Assembly: GCA_013398615.1 (NCBI GenBank)
Contig: VZSR01003803.1
Span: forward strand, 9,931,240-9,995,239
Source of the DNA: Brachypodius melanocephalos
Lineage: Eukaryota > Chordata > Aves > Passeriformes > Pycnonotidae
Length of the DNA stretch: 64,000 bases
Direction of reading: 5' to 3'
Under the pieces are notes generated by a model, which did not search any database, was not told where the DNA came from, and saw nothing but the letters and a program-made list of their open reading frames with translations. The translations under genes were made by a program, and so were the position numbers. Positions 12,201 to 27,200 of the stretch are shown one piece after another. Numbering within the stretch: the first letter of the stretch is position 1; each line of letters begins with the position of its first letter.

Positions 12201-15200
12201 GATTTAAAACTTGTTAATTTCAGTTTAACTTCATAGTTGTAAAAATATCCATTGTGGTTTTTTTATATGGATTGGTGGCCTTCAATATAATCTTAGTAAC
12301 AGTTTAAAAGATCAGTTCATTAGAAGAGTTGGCTTATTAGAATATTTAAGATGGTAACTAGAAAATCTATTGTGGTTACATACCCTGTATTTATCTCTTC
12401 CACATTATACTTGAAGGACTTTCTTGTAACAACTTTTCTTGCACTGAATTTTTCAGAATGCTAAACGAGCCAGTGCTGCAGCTGCTCCATTAGCAGCTTG
12501 GGTGAATGCCAACATCCAGTATTCCCATGTCCTAGAACGAATTCAGCCTTTGGAAAAAGAAAAGGCTGGCTTGGAAGCGTAAGTTAGACTCTGTTACAAG
12601 ATCAGTGGTTTTAATTCCAATGATGGTGGGTGAAACTGAAACCACTAAGGAGGAATATGAGTATGAGGAAAGGCTTTGTTACTTGAGTGTGACAGAGTGC
12701 TGGAACAAGCTACCAGAGAGATTGTGGAGTCTCCTCTTCTGATACTGAAATTGTGCCTGGACACAATCCTGCATTAGCAGGGTGGTTGGGCTAGATGGTC
12801 TCCAGAGGTAATTTCCAACCCTAACCCTTCTGTGATTCTGTGTGAATTGAAGTTTATTACAAACCAAAGATAAAGATTACCTCATCCAGCGTTAGTAAAA
12901 CGTACATACTGAGACAGAAGAAGTAAATGTGCAATAGTTTCTTTTTTCTGGAAGCTGTGCCTTGGATGTTTTTTGTACAATCATGAGTTACCTGTCTCAG
13001 TTAAATACTGTCATGGAGAAATTAGTGTCACAGCTATGCTTAAAATGTATTCTCTCAGTGAAACCCATGCTATTTTATGAGATACACAGTTCCTCTTTTT
13101 CAGTCATGTACCAAGCATTATCAGTTTCTCCTTAGAATCAGAAAGATAAGATGTTGTCTTATGACCATCCATAACCTGGGGAATCTGTACTGATTGTTTT
13201 TCTAGGTCTTAAAATTCTGTATTAGAAGAATTTGTTCTGATCTTTAGGAGTGGGGTGTTTGGTTTCCATTTTAAAAACTATGTGATGAGATGTACTCGAA
13301 GGTTTTGCATGTGAAAATACATGTTTCAATATAAAACACAACAGAGAACATCTTTGAACTATCTCTATGTAAATTACTTTTCTGTTATATTTACTCTTTT
13401 CTTTTTTCCTTTGGGTCCATAGTCTTAAAATAAATGTTACATTTTTATAGTAATCTCAAGAAAACTGAAGAGAGAAAACAGAAGTTAGAGGATCTTCTGA
13501 ACTCTGTTGGTCAAAAAGTATTGGAACTGAAAGACAAGTAAGTTGGATTTGTTTACTTCAAGATATAAGTAAAAAATGTTGATGATTTTACAGTATGAAT
13601 AATGAATTTTATCTAAGGAAATGTAACTTCCCGTACTGCAAGATATTTACGTCAGAATTAATGATGCTTACGCTGTCTGTACTCTCAGTGGAGATAAATG
13701 CTGTTAGATTGCACTTCATCTCCTTGATCAGATGAAATAAATGCTCCTTAAAAGTACCTGCTTCTCACTACTGAATGTGTTGGTAGCCTTTATTGTAGGC
13801 ATTGTAGATGTCAAAGGCCAACAGTATGTTTATCACCTTCTGAATCACAGAGAACTTCAATGACTCCTTAGGACTTACGGAAACATTCCTATACAAAACT
13901 TCTACTGGTCACAGCTTGAAGAGAGGCAGTTCTATTTCTTTTAGGGTGGCCTAGAGTTCTGACAGTTAGGTAGTTAGCTATCTCCTTTTTTCTTAGGCTC
14001 TTATCAAGTACATGACTCACAGAGGCATAAAAATAGATCTGGTCAACGTTTGATGTTTTTATTATGTCCTTGTATAGGAGATACTTTGTTACCTGACATA
14101 TGTACATATTACTAAAAGTCATGTTTTGTAGTCTGTAAAAAAAAGAAAAAAGTATAATTCTTGAATTCTTGTGAATCAACTATACGGTGATTCCTTGGAT
14201 TAATTAAATCTAATATATTTGATTTAATTGTATATTAGAGTTAAGTATATTAATGTATATACCACGTATTATATATTTATAAAGTAATATATAAATATAT
14301 TACTTTGAATAGGTGCATTAAATATGTTAATAATTTAAAATATTAATCAAACTAATTAGATACTGAACAGTATGAAATAACACCTAAACCATGCCTGTTT
14401 TCTGGGTGTGTTCTTACTTCCTATTAGTTTACAAAATAGACTACTGTGAATTGAACTGGAGTCATCCATGTGAATTAGTAATATTCTTTTTTAAACTTTT
14501 AATAGATAGAATTTACCACATAGTTACAAATGTATGGTATAGCATTGAGCCTTCTGTTGTCCTGACGAGGAGCAGAACAAAACTTTACATAATCACTAAA
14601 ACTGTCAGGCTGTGTGAGTAGAAGAAGGAATGATTTTCAGACATTATAGTCTGTATTTCAAGTCCATTTTTAAATCTCACCTGTGCATCCATCTAAATTT
14701 CATTAGCTAAAAGTCTAATGACCACATCTGCCAATTAGAAGCAGAAGGTATCGAAAAAGAATCTCCTGCAGTTGTATTCTTTGTTAACAGTAAGCGAGGC
14801 ATTCATTACAAGTTCAATCAATTAAACTTCCTTGAAAATAACTTTGTTAAGTTTAGTAGTTTATGATAACAATTACAAAGAGTATTTGTTTTACAGGTTC
14901 CAGAATAGAACAACAGAAGCAGCAAAACTTGAAGCAGAGCTAAGTAAAGCTCAGAAAACATTGAAAGCTGCAGAGGTATTGATAAATCAACTCGATAGGG
15001 AGCACAAAAGATGGAGCACTCAGGTTAGTGAAAATTTTCATAGGTACATCTTATAGCTGATAATTTGAAAATACAGTTTTTGCACTGCTTGGAGAATGTG
15101 AGTTACTGCCATTCTGTGTGTCTCTGAGTGCACATTTTTTAAATTTCTCATTAGAAAATAAAACTATCCTGTTTTCTGAAACTTTTTTTTTACTTCATCA

Positions 15201-18200
15201 TACTTATACCTTACTACCAAATGTGTAAAAAATCCCCCAGTATTTAATAGAAAACTTACAAAATTCTATGCTAGTTTTCAATCCCAAGAATGTAGTAGTT
15301 ATGATGGGTGAACATGTCAGCAGTTAGACTTTCCAAAGTGAGATACAGCCAAAAGGGACAGATTTNNNNNNNNNNNNNNNNNNNNNNNNNNNNNNNNNNN
15401 NNNNNNNNNNNNNNNNNNNNNNNNNNNNNNNNNNNNNNNNNNNNNNNNNNNNNNNNNNNNNNNNNATTGTCTGTATACATATTGTAAGTTATACTTACAG
15501 CCTGACTGTGACTAGGTTCACGTATTTCTTATCTTTCTAACTTTAATACTGTTTATCAATTTGCTTATAAGTTGAACTGTTCATCAAATTCATGGATTTT
15601 TATCAGCTACATTCTCAGAAATATCTGTGGATGCTCTAGCTCAGGGCTGGAAGGAATTTTCCCCATACCTCCCTGTGTCTTAGCTAGGTATAGATACCTG
15701 AAATGCAAGAGGAGAAACTGTCTTAACTGTATTACCAATGGCAGGGAAACTTAATTCTGACATTTTAGTAACTGGTGAGATGTATTAATGCAGTTTTTGT
15801 TTGCAAAACACCTATACATTCTGTACTTCTCTTTTTGAAGGTGTCAGAGATAACAGATGACCTAGCTACGTTGCCTAGAAGAGCTCAGTTAGCAGCTGCA
15901 TTTATTACTTATCTTTCTGCTGCTCCTGAGGATCAGAGGAAAAACAGCTTGGATGAATGGACCAAATCAGCAGGCCTTGAAAGTAATTTTGTGTGTGTGT
16001 TTGTCAGTGTCTGCATGCAAGTGATTAAGCTTGACTGAGGAAGTGAGAAATGCCAGTGAGTTCTAATGAACAGTCTCAATCGTCTTTGTACTCCCAAATG
16101 AGAAGAGATGTTTTCTTATTCAATAAATATTTCTGCATACTGGCAGACAATTTCTTAGAATCATTCTATGAAGTTATTAAGAGTATAAATATTTATAAAC
16201 AATTCTATCTTTATGGTCCTTACTAAAAAAAAAAAAATTTAGAAAAATGAATGTGTTCACATTAACTGTTGTAAATTTGCCAGTGCATTCTGAATGCTTC
16301 TTCTTTTTCAGTAATCATTTTTATCTCTGTGTTAGCAAAGCTATAAAATATTTCTGTGACATCAGCTACTTATTAATAATAACGTCAATAAAAACAATAA
16401 AATAATAGATTAAAGGGAAATCTACAGACTTGCCCTCTATTAATAGACAAAGCCTCTGTTCTATATAGACTGGTAAATTCTTTTAAATTATGCTGACTGT
16501 AAATTAAGACAGAAACTTACACTTTCATTTGTCAGAGTTCGATTTACGGAGGTTCCTGTGTACAGAAAGTGAGGAGTTGGTTTGGAAAAGTGAAGGTTTG
16601 CCTTCAGATGATCTTTCAATAGAAAATGCTCTTGTCATCTTGCAGGTAAATTTGCTTTTTTATCTTGTCTTGGAAGTATTTAAATTTTCACAAATTTCAG
16701 TAACATGTCAACATGAACGATTTAATTTGTGTTTTTTATTGGCGTCACAGAGCACGTACACACAGAGAAGTAAATATTTATGTAACAATGGATATTTTGT
16801 AGCAAAAAGAAAAAACTGTTAAAATACATGTGTTAATTTTTGCTCTTATTCTTTTATTCCATATCAGTCTAATCAGGCATTAAGTGTAAGAAGTCATTAA
16901 CACCAATACAACCAGTGGAAGATTATGTCCTATATATATTCACCTTGTCATCTAATTTCTTTTACTTTTTTGCTCAGAAAAAGGAAAAGGCTATATGCAG
17001 TTACCTTTCAAGACATATGTATGTATATGTATGTATAGGTATATTATCTGTCTAATAATACTTGAGAAAAGGAAAATACTCAGTTTTATCTATATCTAGA
17101 TCTATAATACATAATATATGATTATGTATGTAATATTCTATTCATATATAAGATCTACTAACAAGTAAATATTTAATGGCATGAGGAGAATCTGCATTTA
17201 CTACAGGTGATTTGCTTAGGTGATTTATGATTCAAATTAGTTACAGATTTTTCTCTGATTTGAGTTTATCTTACTTTATCTCCTTTTAGTAGATCTATAT
17301 ATTCTTTTTTCAGTTTGATTAAAAAGCTTTTCAATAAACAGTGTCTTGTACCATTAAAGCTATTTGTATGCTATGATAAAACCTTATTTTCATCTTTTTC
17401 ATTAGTTGAATAAATTGAACTCTTAAAAATCTCACCATGTGAGATTTTTGAAGCACTCAATCAAAAAATTTCCCTTGTGTACATCCTTATAAAGCTGAAA
17501 TTGGACATGTTTTACCAGTGTGATCTACAGTACAATTCTCAGGCTTTTGTGTTGATCATCTCTTGAAGCTTGAATGCTCATCATGTTCCTCTGTCTATCA
17601 GCTTGAGATCTGTATAGCTACTCAGTTTGGAATACTGGAATTTAATCTAAAAAGTGCCCCAAACTTGGAAATGCTTTTCTATCAGACTGAACCAAAGAAT
17701 TTTTGAAAATACATGTTTAAACCTTCAGCAAGTTTGCTGACACAAAACTGGGAGATATGGCTGATACACCAGGGTGATCTGATGTCTGGAGCATGTCTGC
17801 TATGAGGATAGGCTGGGAGAGCGGGGGCTGTACAGCCTGGAGAAGAGAAGGCTGTGGGATACCTCACTGTGGCCTTTCTGTCCTTAAAGAGGACTTAGAG
17901 AAAAGAGGGAGACCAAGTCTTTACATGGGCCGATAATAAGACAAGAAGGAAGAATAGTTATATAGAATGGAGGAGAAATTTAGATTAGATGTTAGGAGAA
18001 AATTCTTTACTTAGAGTGTAGTGAGGCACTGGCACAAGTTGTCCAGAAAAGCTGTGGATGCCCCATCCCTGGAAGTGCTCAAAATCAGGTTGGATGGGAC
18101 CATGGGCAACCATGGGCAACCTACTGATCTAGTGACTAGCATCCCTGCCCTTGGCAGGGTTGTTGGAACTAGGTGATATTTAAGGGACTTTCCAACCCAA

Positions 18201-21200
18201 GCCATTCTATAACTGAGTCTCTGATACACAAGAGGGTAAAGTTGAGGCCCAGAGGGTCCTTGACAGACTGGAGAAATGGGAAGACAGGACCCTCATGAAG
18301 TTCAGGAAGAGGAATTACACGGTCCTGTGCCTGGGTAGTAACAACCCCATGTACCAGCATGAGCTGAGGAGCAACCAGCTGCAAAGCAGACTTGCAGAAA
18401 AGAACCTGGTGGTCCTGGTGCACACCAAGTAGTTCATGAAACAGTTATAGGCAAGGGGAAGGCCAGTGGGATCCTGGGCAGTTTTAGGCAAAGTATTGGC
18501 AGCAGGTCAAGGGGATTCCTCCCCTTCATTCAGCACTGGTGAATCACCTGGAATCCTGGATCCAGCTGTGTGATCCTCAGCACAAGAAAGACATGGATGT
18601 ACTGGGCAGAGTTGAGTGTAGCTTTGTGCCTGCAAAATGCTTGTATTCATGAGTCTTTCTAAAATGCATTGAGGTCCAAACCGAGAAGTATTGTGCCTTT
18701 GCCACCAGAGGAAGAAAAAGGAAAACTAATAACTCTTCTAAGTTTAAAAGCAGTTATGAATAACAAAAGCTGTAGATTATACTCATTGAATAGAGACTGC
18801 TGTTTTTAAGAGAAGGTGAACAACTGCCTAACTTCAGCAGGACAAAGATCTGAGAATTTTGAATTTGGGTGCTCTCCTTTTATTTTTTTTAGAGAGGTAA
18901 AATGAATGACATAAATTACGTAGTCTGTGTTTCTTTAAATGGTTTGTTAATTAAAAATGATTTTAAAATATATATTCCATTAATTTGGGGAAACAAAAAA
19001 GGATTCCAATTTTATTCGTAAAATAGATTTACTAAAATCTATTTGTATTTTTTTTTTCTCTAGAGTAAGGTTTGCCCATTTTTGATAGACCCTTCTTTCC
19101 GGGCTACTGAATGGTTGAAGACACATTTGAAGGAATCACGTTTGGAAGTTATTAACCAACAGGTGCAGTATTTACTCTTGGTCTTTCCTGTTTGACCTTT
19201 CCCTATTCCAGATTTTACAAAGTAGTTTTTAAAGGTGTGTGATAGCAATCACCAAAACTGCAATTCCTCACAGAGTTCTAGGTTATTTAAAATTGGAGGC
19301 TCAGCATCTGATATTATTTCTACAAGTTTGCCCCTTTGTGCTACTGTCTCCAAGAATGTCACATTCCCTGCTGAGAGGAAGATAGAAAAGATTTTCAAAT
19401 AGAGTAGTCTTCTGTGTACTTGGTTGCAGTTCACTGCATTTCAGGAGTATACATACACTTAGATCCTTGTGGTTGTTGTGTTGTATTATCTATATTGGAA
19501 AGAGTAAATTTGATTTCAGCTTGAGACTAAGGTACCTGAAGTTCATTGTGTACCTGTGACTGTTGATCTGAGTAGCAAGGTGCAGCGCAGTTGCACACAC
19601 ACAGGCAGGCATCTGGTGCTATTCAGGAGTCCCTTATTGAATCCTACCTGGCCTCAAAATACTGCTTCAACAGCATGTAGGTCTTCCACAGATCCCTGCT
19701 GGCTCTATGGAACCCTTGTAGGTACTCTGTGATGGTAGTAGATAACCTATCTTTGGATAATTGATTGTTCGTCCTGCTAGCTGATCGGCCTGATTACATT
19801 TTAGCCTCTGTTGTCTGTGTTGTCCAGGATCTCTATTGACTAAAGGGATCATAAACACAATATCCATGTTTAAACATCTCTTTGCAACAAAAGACTGCAT
19901 GTACACCTCTTAATAATGTGAATCCTATGCTTGGTTCAGTTTTGAGACATAGCTACATATTAAAATTTGGGATCTGAGACCTGGCCAGGACTTCCAGACA
20001 GACATGACAGTGAACCTGCTCTCTTCTAATGCAGCACTTGAAGATTTAGGCATGTTAAATGGGTTTTCTTGATCAGTAGATGAAGTTTATTTAAATAAAC
20101 ATGTGTGGCCAAACCCTGAAATATCATATGCCTCTAATAGGATTTTTCATCTATACTACTAATTTTTAGATGTGGATTACTTGGTGTAATGCCTTCCTAC
20201 TCATTCTGTAGTGTTTACATTTTTCAAAAAAACATGAATCAAAGGAATATATTTCTATTTATCCAGGACACTAACTTCCTAACTGCTCTTGAGCTGGCAG
20301 TGAGATTTGGGAAGACACTTATTATACAGGAAATGGATGCAGTGGAACCTGTACTTTACCCTTTGCTAAGAAAAGATCTTATTGCTCAAGGTAAGTCACC
20401 AAGATCTTTCCAACTGTTTCCTCAAAACTTTTGTATTTTAGTTCTATTTATATAAAACTTGTTTTTTCTCAAGACATGAGTATTGTGGAGTTTTTTCCTC
20501 TGTAGTATTAACATACTGCTAACACTTCACTGCATGAAATATGTTGGAGACACGTTCTTATTTAGTAAGTGGAAAATATTGAAAAGTATTATTTTTTTAA
20601 TTGAAGGTAAAATAATGTATTTTTATAGGCTCTTAAAAATTTTAATTTTAAGTTAATTTCTAGTGATATTTCAAACGCATGGTTTTAATTGAAAACTTGG
20701 ACCTTAAATAAACCAGAAGTTACACAACTGTTAGTGCAGTTAGAAATCAAAGGTTTAGAATGTTGGTGTTCCTGCTTCTCTTGGCATTTCTCTGAACCTA
20801 GAGAAGACACACAGGACTGTTCCTGATGTGCCCTTGGAATGGGAAGGGTCATAGAAATCAGCAGAATGGTGGAATTTGGTGAAAAGAGTCCCTTAACCAT
20901 TGCAAGAAAAGCAAAAACACACAATCTTTAGGGTTTGCGAGATATCTCTGTTTTGGACTAATAATGTGTTCTACCTAACTGTATGACTCCTTTGGACTTA
21001 GTTACTTTAAGAATTTTTTTTTTTAATATGAAAAAGTGTGATCGAATTTAGCAAAAATAAATTGTAATTATGCAAGTATCTGTGCGTGAATTTTGTTGAA
21101 TCATATTACATATTTTGAAATTATATCAAGAGAACTTGGTGAATTGAGAAATACAGCAATGTGTGTTTTAAGTACTTTTTAAATTAGAGTAACTAAAATA

Positions 21201-24200
21201 GATTTGCATTATCCTTTGTAATTGTATTTCTGCCTCAAGTGGTAATTCCTCATCATGTACCAGGACCTATGCATGTAATTTGCTATATGAACTTTGGGTA
21301 CTGAAAATAGCTCAAGACTGGTTTTCTTGCTGTCATCTCATCTACTATTGAGACCTAGTAATGTGCGAGGTAGCAGTAATTCTTCAAATGTACATAGTAA
21401 ATGTACATTTAAATATTGTACATGTACAATAGTAATTCTTTCAGTACATGCTGAAAATAAATGCAAATACTGTAGGGTTCATATATGTATTTATCATCAA
21501 TGTAAGAAAGATCTGTATAGGGAAAAGAAAGTGTTACTTTAAATCAGTCTTCCATTACAGATGCTCTTGCTTGTTTATTTTCATTAAAAGAATGCACCAA
21601 CGTGGTGATTTCAGGGATCTATGGAGTGTTAGGTAGAACACTGTAACAATTTTTTCCCCCTCTAGCTTCTGCCAAATTTTGGAGAGCTGATGAGGTACAG
21701 TATGAAAGATGACTGTCTGCAGAACTGTGGAGAAAGCAGATGAAATTCAAATATGCTAGTTTGTTCAGGAAAATTGCTCATAGCACTCAGACATCCTCTT
21801 TTGATTTTTTTAATGAGCTATGTTAATGCCAGGTCTGTCTGGGTCCAAACTAAAGAGCTGTTGTTGGAAAAAGAAGAATGGGTCACTATTTGAATCTTTG
21901 CCATGACTTTATAGCAAGCATGCACTCCTTTTTGTCAAAATGTGGGTATGGGGACCTGTCTGCACTATTTTGCTTGTGATGACTGTACATCTCTTCATTA
22001 TTTGGCATGAAATGTTAAGAAAAAATATGAACATACATACTGCAGTAAATTAATCTTTGTATGGCTTCCATTTTCTGTTTGATGTTTTTACAACAGTCCT
22101 AAAATTTATTCTGATCTTTGGTATAGAAGCAAAATTGGTGTGTGATTTTCATCTCTACCAGTGTTTTAGCAAGAGATTTGTATTTCTGATCTGCACTCAG
22201 TGCTAAAAATAGAGAAGCACTTAAGTATGCCATCTTGGAAAGTTTTCCAGAATGAAAATTTTCACTTTTTATCTTAGAATTCTGTTCTTACTTGTTTTTC
22301 AGTATCAAGAGGCAAAATCTTACTCTAATCATGTCATTGTCTGAGTCTATTATTTTCTAATCCTGAGAGAAGGGAAACCTGTTATGGAAGAGGGGTAGTG
22401 GGGCCTGAACATATAGTTTTATTCTGTAACAGGCATATTGAGAAATATTAGGAGTATAAACAGACTGAAACCATGATATCAGTTATTTAATAAATCACTT
22501 GCTTCTCTCATAATATGATTAAGTTAAATATATTTATAATAATACAAATCTATGGGATGTTTCTTGATGGAATATTTTTCTTTCATTCCAGATAGTTCAT
22601 CGTTTTTAGTTTCATTGACTTTCTCTATAACAGTTATCGTAGAAAATTGTATCTTAATATGATTATGATTATACAGCAACATCAACATTCTACAAATAAA
22701 TGTAACAGGTGCAGAGAGGAAATATAATGGGTTTCGATGAGGAAATACTGAACCATCTTAGTTAGCCGGTATATAAATGTGGCCAGTGTAGAGTGGTAGA
22801 GCAGCGTTTTAAAGGTAAATGAATATGTCTGAATTCTGACAAAACTCTTAGACATAAGGTGGAATCTTGAAGTCGTCTTCTGTGGTGTCCTTTTGTCCTT
22901 TGTCTCCTATTCATGGTCTGAAGATTCCAAAAAGTTGTTAGTATTACTTTTACTTCAAGTGCATTTTTTGTCCTTTATGCTTTGTGTTCTGGGTAAGGGT
23001 AATTAAACTACTCATGTGTATTAAATATTCTTACTATGTAATTTCCTATATTATGTTATTACTTTTTTGTCTCTCACGATGCAGAATTAGGATGTGTACT
23101 TTAAATTTTTTGAATTTGTATTTTTTTCCAATTAATTTATAAATTCATGTTGTAAAATATATTTAGATCCATTAGTTATAAAATATTGCACAAATACCAT
23201 TGTTTTCAGATAATTTTAGAATGTTCCAGTTAGAGTGAGTGTAACATCTTCTTGTTATTTTCAGGACCCCGTTACGCTGTACAGATAGGTGAAAAAATGA
23301 TAGATTATAATGAAGAGTTCCGTCTCTTTCTATCAACAAGGAACCCAAATCCTTTCATTCCACCTGATGCTTCTTCTATTGTTACAGAAGTAAACTTTAC
23401 CACAACAGCAAGTGGCTTAAGAGGACAGGTAGGCATTTAGAATAAAACCAGTGTATGTATAGTGAACGTGCATAGCTGCATCCAGCATCTGGAATATATC
23501 CCATGGTGCAGTTTGTGTTAAGGGTTGTGGAGGTATTTTCGAGCTCGCAAATATAAATAGTAAAATTTTTATGCACTTTGGAACCAAGGAGTGAGTCCAG
23601 TAGGGAAAATGAAAATGTTCTCATTGACTTCAGTTGCAACAGATTAATTGCTAAGCCTTTGCTTTCTGTTCAAGATGCATTTATGGTACCATGGAAACAT
23701 TTCTGTTACAGCTCTCCAGTGTCCTACTTAGAGAGTAATGCTGATGTCATCAGGATACTTCGTGTACAGAAAAAAATGTAGTGAAACCAAAATACTGTGT
23801 TATTTTATTTCCTTTAAAGTAGTGGTAGCTTTTGAGGTTTTCTCTATAAAGTCTAAGAATCAAAATATAACATACAAATGGAAGAAACTAAAAAAAAAGA
23901 AGAGAGATCAATTAAGGGAAGAAAATCTCCTCCTTACTTGGTATGAAACAAGTTTTTCTACATTAACAAGGGGCTTAGAATGGGATGTAGATAAGAAAGA
24001 TACAATTCAAAATGTGAAGCATATGGATTTCCTCCTTCCTCTGGAGATATGGAATTGTCATCATACAATGTATCCATGAAAACTGTCCCCTCTTTAAGTG
24101 GAAATGCAGAAGAAAACCCTAACTTTGTTTTTGTTTTCTCTCTTTGTTATTAGCTTTTGGCTTTAACAATTCAGCATGAAAAGCCTGATTTGGAAGAGCA

Positions 24201-27200
24201 GAAGACAAAGCTGTTACAACAGGAAGAAGATAAGAAGATACAGTTAGCCAAACTTGAGGATTCTCTTTTGGAGGTAAAACAAATTTACCTCTTTAATATC
24301 TGTTAGATTAATAAGATAACCACATTGTTGTGTGTTTGAACGAAGGTTCTGAAGTATGGAATACTGAGCTGTCAGGATTTTTGATTAATGAATATAAAGG
24401 TGTTATTTGCCAGGATCTGTTGGAAGAGTAGACTAGATAAGAAAATACATCTGTTATGAAACTGCAGTATTTCAAAACATTAAGCACTTTAAATATATGG
24501 ATTTGGTGAGCAAGATTTAGGCTGATTTAGGTTGAGTAGAAATATAATTAATTTTAACATACCCAGAAGAGAACTTCAATAAAAATTATACTATTTAATT
24601 TTTAAATTATGAGCTTTTTAAAAAGCCACACTTTTAAGCCTGTGAATCATGTCAAATGACTCTTTCTCAAATTGAGAAGTGATACTGAGTTGTGAGTAAA
24701 ATGAAAAACTCCCACTACAAATGGAAAGATGGCTGAGAGAGACATTTAAAATTTTAAACCTCCACAATTGTTTCCTATTACAGTTAACATTCCCTGTCTT
24801 GCATTTGAAATTAATGTTCTCAATTTTCAGTTTATCTTTTTATTTTATTGAAAGTACTTATGCTCAGAAACAGCTGTTCACCTCTATAAAAAAAAGGTAG
24901 CTTCCAAGGAAGGACTGTTTTATTTTTTGTTTGTGTCTTGCTATGGATTTCACATAAATTGTACTTCATGCTTGTAAGAGTGGATCCTCAAATCTTGCCT
25001 TTCTGAGAGGTCAAGAGATACAGGGAGATTGGTCTGCTGCCCTAAACCCCTCAGTCTGTAGCTAAGTCTCAGAACTTTGCAATATTGCGTGCAACGTATT
25101 AGCATAAAATAATAGTTTTTGCAGATTAGACTGGCCATTTATTACACTGGAAAATGAATTTATGAATGACTGAGTACAGGAAGTTACAAATAACCAACTT
25201 CAGGTTAAATGGGAAGTTAAACACAAGAAAGAAATACCCTAATCTGTATTTACCATAGAGACTTTAGTGCCCAAGACTCTGATCATAGAAATCTTTCTGA
25301 AAAGCCTGCTGATAACCTATGTTTCAGAATCTGGCAGTCTGGATTTTTGAAGTGTGTTCTTGAGCTGTACTTTCCATACTTCTTTAAAAATGTATCAGTT
25401 TTTAGAGTAATCATCAATGCACCAGTTTTCTACAACTTTTGAGATGCATTCAATGATTCAGAAATATGTACAGATCAGAAAGATAGCTTCCAAAATGGTT
25501 ACTTCACAGGATTTTTTAATGTAACACAGATTACTTTCTTTTTTTCAGACACTTGCCACATCACAAGGGAATATACTAGAAAATAAGGATCTGATTGAAT
25601 CTTTGAATCAAACTAAAGCAAGCAGTGCACTCATCCAAGAATCACTGGCTGAATCTTTCAGACTTCAGAGTTTCCTTGATAAGGTAGAAGAATATTTTAA
25701 TCTTTAAAGTACTGTTTTTTTCTCCTGCTAAAAGTATTAATCTTTTATCTAGAGAAGATACATATATCCATGGGGTTATAAGATGAGTAACATGCTAAAT
25801 TAGTTCTTCCTGAGTAAATGATATTTGAGATATGCAAGTACATGCAGTGTTTTCAGTAATTAAAATGCTTTGTTTTGTATATGCTGAAGAGTTACACAAT
25901 TTAAAGTCTGCCAGTTTGAATTAAAGGAATTTTGGCAAGTAATGGGTTTTGACTTTATTTTTGACATCCACTATTGCAAAAATTACAGAATCACAGAATA
26001 TGTAGGTTGGAAGAGACCTTCAAGATCATCGGGTCCAACCCAGCCCTAACACCTCAACTGGATCATGGCACCGAGTGCCACATCCAGTCTGTTTTTAAAC
26101 ACATCCAGGGACAGTGACTCCACCACCTCCCCGGGCAGACTATTCCAGTGCTTAATCACTCTCTGTGGTTCATATGAATGTTTTCACTTAATATGCCCCT
26201 TGCTATTGGAAAAGTTTAGGTCACTGGTGATGCTGTTCGTCTGATACCCTCTTTTTGTGACAGATTGCAGAGTTTTCTTCTGTGTTCTATTTGTTTAGTT
26301 TAAAATTTCATATTGAATTTTGGGATGTGTTCTGTGGGGAGAAAAGACCTTAGTGCCCTAGCGTTTAATTTCCAACATGTTCTTCGTAATTTAAAGGATC
26401 TTTTGCTAAAACTGTTTTCTTGCAGTTTCGAAATCTCAGTACAGTGTTGAAATCTGGTGTGCTGATCCCTCGGTTTGAAGGCTTGGAAAGGATTCGATTT
26501 TCTAAAGCAGTGGGAGTGATAGGGATGTTTTCTCGGTGGGATGAGTAAATGTTTGTGCGGTAATCAGTAGGTGGCAGTAATGCACCTGGCTTTTTTACGT
26601 GTGTGCTGTTTTTCTCCACAGGAGAGGGACGCCTATCTCCCTTTGGCTGAGAGCGCTAGCAGAATGTACTTCATTATCTCTGACTTGTCCAAAATTAATA
26701 ATATGTACCGCTTCAGTCTGGCGGCGTTCCTGCGGCTTTTCCAAAGGGCTCTGCAAAGCGAGCAGGTATTTTGCTCTTCTCCTGAAGCTGCTAATGCTGC
26801 AGAAGAATCCACCTGCTTTGATCCTTAGAATTTATTAGTCACTCTGGACATTTTTATTTTAGAAAAGCTTAGATGATGAAGTGTATAATAAGTAGTGATG
26901 CTGACCTGTTGTGCTTTAAGTGCTCACAACACAGGCGCATGGACTTCTAAATTCTTACGTTGAATATAAATCACAGAATTTCTCTACCATCCGAAAGCAA
27001 AGTAACTCTTTGTGATTTCAGGCTTGTTCTTTGTCTATGGTGAATTAGGAAAAAAAGGCTAATTATAACTGTACTGAAGGCTTTATTTATGTAAATTAAT
27101 GATCTAAAATGCTATTAAAACTAATTTTATCAACAAAGGGTAGAATAAGAACACACTTATATTTCTAGATGGTTCATTTACCCATAGGAAGGTCATAACT

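Noticed and set aside
23738..24079. 113-codon open frame before exon 19
   Set aside because: It lies in an intron, is lysine-rich from A runs, shows no recognisable domain, and does not join the dynein frame.
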